From the NCBI GenBank assembly GCA_016282215.1, contig JAEEKC010000391.1, positions 1-10,690 of the forward strand: 10,690 bases of DNA, read 5' to 3'. Below the pieces are notes generated by a model. It was not told where the DNA came from. It saw nothing but the letters and a program-made list of their open reading frames with translations, and searched no databases. Numbering within the stretch: position 1 is the stretch's first letter; every line of letters starts with the position of its first letter. The position numbers were made by a program, and so were the translations under genes. Shown piece after piece: positions 1-6,116 of the stretch. This DNA comes from Lachnospiraceae bacterium (GTDB lineage Bacteria; Bacillota; Clostridia; Lachnospirales; Lachnospiraceae).

Positions 1-522
1 AGGCCGGATTACGAGATCGTAGAAAACAAAGCCTGCCGTCAGGCGGGAAAAGAGGCAGCAAGCGGTTTTGCGCTGGAGCACAGATTTACGGACCTGCGGT
101 TTGAAAACAGCAGATCTGATCAGTACAAAACAGATCAAAAAGAGATCGATCCGGATGGTGTTGAGTGGAGAGAATCGGAGAAAGACGGAAAGAAAACAGC
201 TGGTCTATCCGAAAACGAAAACAGAAATCCTTCCCTTCCTGCCGATATCATCACCCAGATCGATATCACCATCAAGTATGAAGGCTATATCAGGAGGCAG
301 AAAAAACAGGTGGAGAGTTTCCGGAAGCTGGAAAACAAGGTCATTCCACCGGAACTGGATTATGATGATGTGGGCAGCCTTCGCTTAGAGGCCAGACAGA
401 AACTGAAGGCCATGCGTCCTGAGAATATCGGACAGGCGTCGAGGATCAGCGGAGTGTCCCCGGCTGATATTTCGGTGTTGCTGATCTATCTCGAGAGTTA
501 CTATCACAAGAAGAATAACTGA
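1..522 (+). CDS. mnmG: MnmG (GidA), tRNA uridine-5-carboxymethylaminomethyl modification enzyme, C-terminal part (5' truncated)
   Basis: The gene enters from the left edge in frame 1 and stops with TGA at 520-522, so 173 C-terminal residues are visible. MnmG is a FAD-dependent partner of MnmE that modifies U34 of certain tRNAs. The fragment carries the helical C-terminal domain signatures: IKYEGYIRRQ at fragment residues 91-100, LDYDDVGSLRLEARQKL, then IGQASRISGVSPADISVLL, which is near-diagnostic for MnmG. The FAD-binding part lies outside the window. One oddity is the stretch between the opening RPDYE and the IKYEGY motif, which is about 90 residues against roughly 30 in typical homologues as I remember them. 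The extra residues (about 10-75) are charged and polar, resembling a disordered linker. rsmG follows after 23 bases, the classic gidA-gidB arrangement. Identity is very secure; the exact boundaries of the insertion are estimated. Confidence 0.96.
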   Translation, partial: RPDYEIVENKACRQAGKEAASGFALEHRFTDLRFENSRSDQYKTDQKEIDPDGVEWRESEKDGKKTAGLSENENRNPSLPADIITQIDITIKYEGYIRRQKKQVESFRKLENKVIPPELDYDDVGSLRLEARQKLKAMRPENIGQASRISGVSPADISVLLIYLESYYHKKNN

Positions 523-538
523 TATAGATAAATCATTC

Positions 539-542
539 GGAG
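539..542 (+). promoter_or_regulatory. Shine-Dalgarno for rsmG; decides between two adjacent starts
   Basis: A GGAG lies 3 bases before a GTG at 546 and 6 bases before a TTG at 549, both in the rsmG frame. The spacing favours TTG 549, while codon preference favours GTG 546. The two choices differ by one residue. Confidence 0.5.
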
Positions 543-545
543 AAT

Positions 546-1490
546 GTGTTGGAACAAAAAGAGTATCTGAAAACTGCATTGCAGGAATTTCATATCACCT
601 TACAGGATAAGCAGCTGGATCAGCTGCTGACCTTCTATGACCTTTTAGTGGAAAAAAACAAGGTCATGAACCTGACTGCCATTACGGAGTTTGAGGAGGT
701 AGTCTTCAAGCATTTCCTGGATTCGCTTGCCATCTGTAAGGTGTCATTTGACGGGAAAACATCCATGTTTCAGGCAAATAAAGCAGAAATGACAGATGCA
801 GATTCGACAGATCAGGTGAACCGGGCAAATCAAAATAAAAGAAAAGCCAGCCTGATCGACGTAGGATGCGGCGCCGGTTTTCCGGGCATGGTGATTGCCA
901 TTGCTTATCCGGAAGTGCAGGTCACGCTTCTTGACAGTCTGCAAAAGAGAGTCGGGTTCTTAGGGGAAGTGATCGAAAAGTTAGCAATTGCTAACTGTAG
1001 TGCGGTGCATTTTCGTGCGGAGGAAGCTGCGCGGATGAAGGAATACAGAGACAGGTATGACTTTGCCGTATCCCGTGCGGTGGCAAATCTTTCTACCTTA
1101 TCGGAGTATTGTCTGCCTTACGTTAAACCGGGCGGATATTTTATTGCTTACAAATCCGAAAAGATCCGTGAGGAGGCTCCGGCAGCACAGAAGGCGATCA
1201 AGCTGCTTGGTGGTAAGTTTGCATCCGAGACGGAGTTTTATTTGCCGGACAGCATACAGACCGGACTTGATATTCAAAGCAGCAAAGGCAACATGGATGA
1301 CGGCGGCAGGGAGAAAATATCAGAAACCGGAAAAAAGAGCGAACAAAAAATCAGCAGTCAGGGGGATCGGGCAGATCGAACTGACAGCCGCGGTGCAGGT
1401 TACCGGAATCTGTATGTGATCAAAAAAACCGGTCCTACGCCCGCCAAATATCCGCGTAAGGCGCCACTGCCTGCGAAGAAGCCGCTGTGA
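546..1490 (+). CDS. rsmG: RsmG (GidB), 16S rRNA (guanine-N7)-methyltransferase, with two insertions
   Basis: RsmG is a SAM-dependent Rossmann-fold enzyme that methylates N7 of G527 (E. coli numbering) of 16S rRNA in the 530 loop. The N-terminal signature NLTAITEFEEVVFKHFLDSL spans residues 42-61. SAM-binding motif I is LIDVGCGAGFPG at 103-114, motif II is VTLLDSLQKRVGFL at 126-139, and SRAVANLSTL with PYVKPGGYFIAYKS follows at 176-204. The family-typical C-terminal tail PTPAKYPRKAPLPAKKPL closes the protein. It has 314 residues against about 240 for the family. The excess sits in two polar stretches, about 70-99 just before motif I and about 240-284 just before the final strand NLYVIKK. The fold core is intact, so the enzyme should be functional. 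The start is GTG 546 or TTG 549. A 54-base gap separates it from the ATPase gene, with no clear terminator or promoter. Confidence 0.96.
   Translation: MLEQKEYLKTALQEFHITLQDKQLDQLLTFYDLLVEKNKVMNLTAITEFEEVVFKHFLDSLAICKVSFDGKTSMFQANKAEMTDADSTDQVNRANQNKRKASLIDVGCGAGFPGMVIAIAYPEVQVTLLDSLQKRVGFLGEVIEKLAIANCSAVHFRAEEAARMKEYRDRYDFAVSRAVANLSTLSEYCLPYVKPGGYFIAYKSEKIREEAPAAQKAIKLLGGKFASETEFYLPDSIQTGLDIQSSKGNMDDGGREKISETGKKSEQKISSQGDRADRTDSRGAGYRNLYVIKKTGPTPAKYPRKAPLPAKKPL
979..996. repeat. 18-bp perfect palindrome inside rsmG
   Basis: AGTTAGCAATTGCTAACT equals its own reverse complement. It lies in the coding sequence for EKLAIANCSAV, downstream of SAM motif II. Its TTAGC...GCTAA arms resemble those of repressor operators, but I recognise no specific regulator. 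It may be chance. Confidence 0.6.
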
Positions 1491-1544
1491 AAAAACGAGG
1501 GAAGCCTTTAATAAATGGTAATTTGAAGGGAAGAGAGGATCATC

Positions 1545-2465
1545 ATGATCGAAGCATTAAAAAAACAGATTTGTGAATATTTTGTCGGCAAGCAGGAGGT
1601 GGCGGAGAACGTGCTGATCTGCCTGCTGTCCGCAGGACATGTACTCCTTGAGGATGTGCCGGGCGTGGGAAAAACGACGCTGGCAAGAACTCTGGCAAAG
1701 TCCATGGACTGTGATTTCGGACGGATCCAGTTTACGCCGGATACACTTCCCGGCGACGTGGTGGGAACCGGGATCTACAATATGAAGACCGGGGAGTTTT
1801 CTTACCGGGAAGGCGCGGTCATGCATCAGGTGCTCCTGGCCGATGAGATCAACCGGACATCTCCAAAAACCCAGGCAGCATTGCTTGAGGCAATGGCGGA
1901 AGGACAGGTGACGGTGGACGGAAAGACATATCCGCTTCCGCAGCCCTTCATGGTTATTGCGACGCAAAACCCCGTGGAATTTTTAGGAACCTATCCGCTG
2001 CCGGAAGCCCAGATGGACCGGTTTTTCATGCGCCTGTCTTTAGGCTATCCGAAGGAGGAAGAGGAGATTCGCCTGGCTAAGAACTTTCTTTCCGGCAAGA
2101 TGACGGAAGAAATCAAACCGGTCTGCAAAGCAGAAGATATCCTGAAGATGCAAAAGGAAGTGGAGAAGGTCATGGTCAGCGACGGCGTGCTCGGATATAT
2201 CCGGCAGATCGTGGAACTGACCAGAAAAGATGAGCGTTTTGTATGCGGCGCAAGTCCCCGTGCCATGCTGGCCATGGTGCGTACTTCCCAGGCGAAGGCT
2301 TACCTTTCCGGCAGGGATTTTGTCAAACCCGATGATGTGAGCGCTGTGGCGGTCAATGTGCTGCATCATCGTCTGAGCCTGAAATCCACGGCAAGGATCC
2401 AGGGAAGTGATGTGGACCGCAGCCTGCGCGAACTGATCCTCAAAGCAAAAGTACCTATGGAGTAA
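1545..2465 (+). CDS. MoxR-family AAA+ ATPase (YeaC-like)
   Basis: This is a cytoplasmic AAA+ ATPase of the MoxR type, a family generally viewed as chaperones that mature or remodel partner complexes, usually with vWA-like and membrane partners encoded next door. The Walker A PGVGKTT is at residues 39-45 and the Walker B LLADEINR at 97-104. Sensor 1 is ATQNP at 139-143, followed by the EAQMDRF box at 154-160 and sensor-2 GASPRA at 235-240. The C-terminal lid domain ends in KVPME. The length, 306 residues, is normal. The ATG at 1545 has a strong AAGAGAGG ribosome-binding site at 1531-1538, 6 bases upstream. Its stop overlaps an ATG (TAATG), and the DUF58 gene begins 10 bases later. The trio ATPase, DUF58, transglutaminase matches B. 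subtilis yeaC-yeaD-yebA. The specific client is unknown. Confidence 0.95.
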   Translation: MIEALKKQICEYFVGKQEVAENVLICLLSAGHVLLEDVPGVGKTTLARTLAKSMDCDFGRIQFTPDTLPGDVVGTGIYNMKTGEFSYREGAVMHQVLLADEINRTSPKTQAALLEAMAEGQVTVDGKTYPLPQPFMVIATQNPVEFLGTYPLPEAQMDRFFMRLSLGYPKEEEEIRLAKNFLSGKMTEEIKPVCKAEDILKMQKEVEKVMVSDGVLGYIRQIVELTRKDERFVCGASPRAMLAMVRTSQAKAYLSGRDFVKPDDVSAVAVNVLHHRLSLKSTARIQGSDVDRSLRELILKAKVPME

Positions 2466-2479
2466 TGAAAAATCCGTGA
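2459..2479 (+). promoter_or_regulatory. ATPase-DUF58 junction with four-codon mini-ORF; likely translational coupling
   Basis: The ATPase stop TAA (2463-2465) shares its last A with an ATG. That ATG opens a four-codon frame (Met-Lys-Asn-Pro) whose TGA (2477-2479) overlaps the GTG start of the DUF58 gene at 2476. The only Shine-Dalgarno-like GGAG (2459-2462) is 2 bases from the ATG and 13 from the GTG, so neither spacing is ideal. Re-initiation by ribosomes finishing the ATPase is a reasonable inference. Confidence 0.4.
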
Positions 2480-3678
2480 AAGAGTTAACCCGTAACCGGA
2501 TCATTTTTTTCATATTGTGGGCTCTTTCGCTGGCAGGGATCAGTTTTTACGGCGGCTCTGTCAGCTATGGTTTTTTTATGCTGATGACGCTGATCCCCGT
2601 GATCTCCTTTTTATATGTGATCTATGTTTTCTTTGTATTCCGCATTTTTCAGAATGTGGAAGGAAAAAATCTGGTTGCCGGAAAACTGGCGCCTTTTTAT
2701 TTTACGCTGATGAATGAGAATTTCATCGGTTTCTGTTTTATCAAAGTTCGTTTTTTTTCCAGCTTTTCTTCCATTGTCGGACTCGATCCCGATGAAGAAT
2801 ATTCCCTGCTGCCAAAAAGCGGTGTCCGGAAAAATACTTCCCTTCTCTGCCTGTACCGCGGGGAATATGAAGTGGGGATCAAAACGGTGGAGATCCGGGA
2901 CTATTTTGGGCTGATCCGACTTCGTTACCGCAATAAAGAGACGATGCAGGTCATTGTCAAACCGAAGCTTACGGAGCTTTCGGATCTGATCGAAATGGAT
3001 CTGTCCCAGACCATGGCAAGGGAAAGTGCGGCAGAGCCTTATGAACCGGATGTGCTGGTGCGGGAGTATGAATACGGTGATGATCCCCGCCTAGTCAACT
3101 GGAAGGTAAGCGCCCGGACGGGGCAGCTGATGATCCGCAAGGAAACCGGTCTGCAGCGGGACGGCGTGATGATTTTGATGGGAACGGAGCGGACGAGTCA
3201 TGACAACAAGGTTTATCTGCCGTTAGAAAATAAAATACTGGAACTGACGCTGGCGCTGGCAATGCATTTTACCAGGAATAATACCGGTGTCCGCGTCTGC
3301 TATCTGGAAAATGGTCTTGTGATAAAGGATGCTGCCGGCACGGAGCGTTTTGAGCAGTTCTATGAAGAGTTTTCCGCGGTTCGGTTCAGTGAAAGCAGTA
3401 AGGAAGATAAACTGGTAGAGGAGGCTTCCGGAGCGGCTGTTCTGGCCGGTTACAGGATGGTCTTTTTCGTGCTGACGAAATGGGCTGACGATTTGGCAAA
3501 GATCGTGCCCCTTTTCCATGCGCAGCATATTTATACGCATGTCTTTTTCGTATCGGATGAAGAAAGCAGGGCAGCTTCCTTTTCGCAGAGTATTCCCGGT
3601 CTGCAGCTTTCTTATGTGAAAGTACACGGTCAGGAAGAGGACGGACTGAAACTGACGGGAGAGGAGGATGAGTCATGA
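2476..3678 (+). CDS. DUF58 domain protein with N-terminal membrane anchor (YeaD-like)
   Basis: The N-terminus has two hydrophobic segments, about residues 8-27 and 31-55, interrupted by a short Gly/Ser turn, so the protein is probably a membrane hairpin with its bulk in the cytoplasm. A beta-rich region follows. The DUF58 signature is at about 195-222: REYEYGDDPRLVNWKVSART, then the LMIRKE continuation. DUF58 proteins are related to vWA domains and are the usual partners of MoxR ATPases. No enzymatic activity is established. The length, 400 residues, fits the family. The GTG at 2476 is chosen because it places the membrane anchor at the very N-terminus and no upstream in-frame start exists, although its ribosome-binding site is poor. 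The 3' end overlaps the next gene by 4 bases (ATGA), indicating co-translation with the transglutaminase. Confidence 0.9.
   Translation: MKELTRNRIIFFILWALSLAGISFYGGSVSYGFFMLMTLIPVISFLYVIYVFFVFRIFQNVEGKNLVAGKLAPFYFTLMNENFIGFCFIKVRFFSSFSSIVGLDPDEEYSLLPKSGVRKNTSLLCLYRGEYEVGIKTVEIRDYFGLIRLRYRNKETMQVIVKPKLTELSDLIEMDLSQTMARESAAEPYEPDVLVREYEYGDDPRLVNWKVSARTGQLMIRKETGLQRDGVMILMGTERTSHDNKVYLPLENKILELTLALAMHFTRNNTGVRVCYLENGLVIKDAAGTERFEQFYEEFSAVRFSESSKEDKLVEEASGAAVLAGYRMVFFVLTKWADDLAKIVPLFHAQHIYTHVFFVSDEESRAASFSQSIPGLQLSYVKVHGQEEDGLKLTGEEDES
3661..3668 (+). promoter_or_regulatory. Strong ribosome-binding site for the transglutaminase gene
   Basis: GAGGAGGA lies 6 bases before ATG 3675, inside the end of the DUF58 gene. 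It fixes the start at the ATGA overlap. Confidence 0.75.
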
Positions 3679-6116
3679 GCAGCGCGATCTATGACATTTT
3701 ATATATCCTTCCCATCAGCATAGTTGCCGCTTCTTTTGTGGTGCCGTTTTTTGAGACGCCGGAGGATACCCTGATCCGGTATGTCTGCTTTGGCGCCGGT
3801 CTGCTGCTCGCCCTTTGGTATAAGCATGTCAAAGGCGGGCTGAAGCTTTTACTGCCGTCACTGTATCTGGCGGCAGGCGTGGGGATCGTTTTTATCCAGC
3901 CGCCCGGAAAGCGTCCTTCCTTTATTGCCGAGTACAGCGGAGCAGGGCTTGTACTGATCGCAGCAGCCATCATCTTTGCGGCAGGCAGTCTGGTGACTGT
4001 GTATAAACAGGTTCGAAGGATCCTTGCGGTGGTCATGTTCGCAGGGCTGGCCTATACTTTGTTTGTCGGTCAGGAGCTCTCTAAAGTGACGGTGACAGCG
4101 GCGCTGTTTTTCCCTGCCGTGGTGGTGGCTGAGGAGCTGTTCCGGAAAAAAGCATTGGGCAATGCGGACGTCCTTCGAAAATATCTGGTGAGCCTGACGC
4201 CGTTCTTTGCGCTGACGGCCCTGATCGTTTATCTGGCGCCTGCGCCAAAGGATCCTTATGACTGGGAGATCATCTACCGCGTAGCAGCAGGAACAGAGGC
4301 CGCTGTGAAAACCCTGGGGCGGATCGTCAGTTTCGGACATGAGGATTATGAGGCTTCCATCGGTTTTTCCGAATCGGACTCTTCCACCTTCCTTGCAAGG
4401 CTTCGGGGTGAAAAGAAAAAGGAACTGATGGTACTTTCGGATTGTCAGAATACCGGAAGATTCATTTATCTGACCGGACAGATCCGGGATGAATTTGACG
4501 GCCGGACCTGGCGCAGCAGCGAAAAGACGGATGATCTGGATATCCTGCTGGACTCTCTGGAAACCACGGCAGCGGTGATCCGGTATGAGCCTGTTCATCA
4601 GCGGGATTTATATCTGCGGGCCAGGGCAAAGATCTCTTATGAGAATTTCAATACGGGCTATTTCTTTATGCCGCAAAAGACGCTGGTGCGTTCTGACATG
4701 ATCAGCGAAAAAACCTTTGAAGAAAAAGGCGGTGCTATCGTTTCAAAAAGACGGTTGGGATACGGCACGGATTATGATGTGATCTTTGTCAGGCTGAACC
4801 GCCGAAATGAAACCTTTGAGCAGATGCTGCGTCAGGCTCAGATTCCAAGTCCGCCGGTATGGGAAAAGGCAAAAAGGCATTTCGGCGTTTCCGCAAGTAC
4901 GCGAAATCCCATGCGCGAGGATGAGGTATTCCGTGAGGCGACTTATGATGAATACTTAGACTATAGAGAGCGGATCCGCACCGGATTTGCACCAAATACA
5001 CCGGTGACGGAGAGGACGCAGGTTTTCATGGATCAGCTTCTGGCGGGAGCCGAAACGGATTATGATAAGCTCTCGAGGATCGAGACGTGCCTGATGGATA
5101 TGCGCTATACGTTAAATCCCGGCGCCATGCCAAAGAGCGTGGATACACCGGCAGAGTTTCTGGATTATTTTTTATTTGAGAAACAGGAGGGGTACTGCAA
5201 TCATTTTGCTACCGCTTTTATCCTGATGGCAAGGCATGCGGGGATACCGGCCCGGTTTGTACAGGGCTTTCGGGCAGTCCGCGGAGATGATGGAGAGACT
5301 GTCGTGACCTCCTCCATGGCCCATGCCTGGCCGGAAGCCTATATTGACGGCGCCGGCTGGATTCCCTTTGAACCGACGCCCGGCAAGATCGTCAACACGA
5401 ACTGGCAGAGCAGTGAGGAAGAAGAAGCGATCCGTTACCGTGAAAAAGAAAAAACGAAGGCAGACGATTTCGGAACCTGGATCATGCCCATGGAAGACGG
5501 CACCATGATCGGTTTTGAGTCGGAAGAAGCCATGAAACGGTACCAGATGGAGCTGGAAAAAAAGAAAAAAGAGGAGGAAGCAGCGGCCGGACGGGAAACC
5601 GAAGATGTGACCCTGGATGAGGATCTCACTGTTTCCGACTCGGCAGCGGGTCTGATGCTACGTTTTTTTGCCGTGCTGCTTTTGGTGGTCATCTGCTTTT
5701 TCGGTATCTTTTTCCTTGGCAGATATCTGCTGGCGCGGCGGCGGTTTGAACGGATGAACGAAAGACAGCAGTATCTGACAAGATGTCAGAGAAACCTTAA
5801 GATCTTAGGTCTGCTCGGTTTTGACAGAAAGCAGGGAGAAACCCTGGAACAGCTTGGAAAACGTGTTGTGAGAAAAGAGGAAGCCGAGAAAGATACGATT
5901 GATACGGAGGACCATGCAGATCCAGCGGATGTGGCAGTGGGGAAAGATGACGGCCTTTCATTTATCCAAGGTATGGAGCTTTTGCTGTACGGCGGAAGGC
6001 AACCGTCTGAGAGGATGCAAAAAGAGGCGGAAAAGGATTATGAAATCCTTCGCCGCCGTCTCATACAGGAAAAGGGAAAGCTGAAAGCTGCCTTTTTACT
6101 TTTCAGTCATATATAA
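3675..6116 (+). CDS. Membrane transglutaminase-like protein (TgpA/YebA type)
   Basis: The N-terminal third (about 1-190) contains several hydrophobic helices. A large soluble region, probably extracytoplasmic, follows and holds the transglutaminase core. The catalytic Cys508 is in EGYCNHFATAF and is followed by GIPARFVQGF. His550 is in MAHAWPEAY, and the third acidic residue is Glu566 in GWIPFEPTPG, where classical transglutaminases have Asp. A Lys/Glu-rich stretch (580-650) leads to a last membrane helix at about 658-684 and a cytoplasmic tail resembling the DUF4129-type end of this family. That tail contains an acidic polar stretch at about 735-760. At 813 residues it has the normal three-part plan. 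Related proteins are thought to act on envelope proteins as a protease or transglutaminase. The substrate is unknown. It is translationally coupled to the DUF58 gene. Its final 21 bases overlap the 3' end of the kinase gene on the other strand. Confidence 0.93.
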   Translation: MSSAIYDILYILPISIVAASFVVPFFETPEDTLIRYVCFGAGLLLALWYKHVKGGLKLLLPSLYLAAGVGIVFIQPPGKRPSFIAEYSGAGLVLIAAAIIFAAGSLVTVYKQVRRILAVVMFAGLAYTLFVGQELSKVTVTAALFFPAVVVAEELFRKKALGNADVLRKYLVSLTPFFALTALIVYLAPAPKDPYDWEIIYRVAAGTEAAVKTLGRIVSFGHEDYEASIGFSESDSSTFLARLRGEKKKELMVLSDCQNTGRFIYLTGQIRDEFDGRTWRSSEKTDDLDILLDSLETTAAVIRYEPVHQRDLYLRARAKISYENFNTGYFFMPQKTLVRSDMISEKTFEEKGGAIVSKRRLGYGTDYDVIFVRLNRRNETFEQMLRQAQIPSPPVWEKAKRHFGVSASTRNPMREDEVFREATYDEYLDYRERIRTGFAPNTPVTERTQVFMDQLLAGAETDYDKLSRIETCLMDMRYTLNPGAMPKSVDTPAEFLDYFLFEKQEGYCNHFATAFILMARHAGIPARFVQGFRAVRGDDGETVVTSSMAHAWPEAYIDGAGWIPFEPTPGKIVNTNWQSSEEEEAIRYREKEKTKADDFGTWIMPMEDGTMIGFESEEAMKRYQMELEKKKKEEEAAAGRETEDVTLDEDLTVSDSAAGLMLRFFAVLLLVVICFFGIFFLGRYLLARRRFERMNERQQYLTRCQRNLKILGLLGFDRKQGETLEQLGKRVVRKEEAEKDTIDTEDHADPADVAVGKDDGLSFIQGMELLLYGGRQPSERMQKEAEKDYEILRRRLIQEKGKLKAAFLLFSHI
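6070..6097. terminator. Possible weak bidirectional terminator at the convergent gene overlap
   Basis: AAAAGG (6070-6075) can pair with CCTTTT (6091-6096), and AGCT (6079-6082) with AGCT (6086-6089) around a GAA loop. A GAA/G internal loop separates the two stems, and a T-run ends the right arm. It lies in coding sequence at the 3' ends of both converging genes. The stem is short and A/T-rich, so support is modest. Confidence 0.35.

Noticed and set aside
31..44. Small inverted repeat GCCTG-CCGT-CAGGC in the mnmG insertion, considered as a mobile repeat footprint
   Set aside because: The stem is only 5 bp, there is no second copy that I can see in the other insertions, and no target duplication.
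979..996. CIRCE (HrcA operator) reading of the rsmG palindrome
   Set aside because: CIRCE has nine-base arms separated by nine bases and lies upstream of heat-shock genes. Here the arms abut and only the outer TTAGC...GCTAA is shared.
1057..1419. Open frame of 120 codons on the + strand overlapping rsmG
   Set aside because: Alternative frame of rsmG, Arg-rich and without recognisable domains.
1491..1544. Promoter or terminator between rsmG and the ATPase gene
   Set aside because: No convincing -35/-10 pair or hairpin with T-run in this 54-base gap; only the ribosome-binding site is clear.
3858..4598. Open frame of 246 codons on the - strand within the transglutaminase gene
   Set aside because: Shadow of the membrane transglutaminase frame; the composition is unlike a real protein and there is no partner or ribosome-binding logic.
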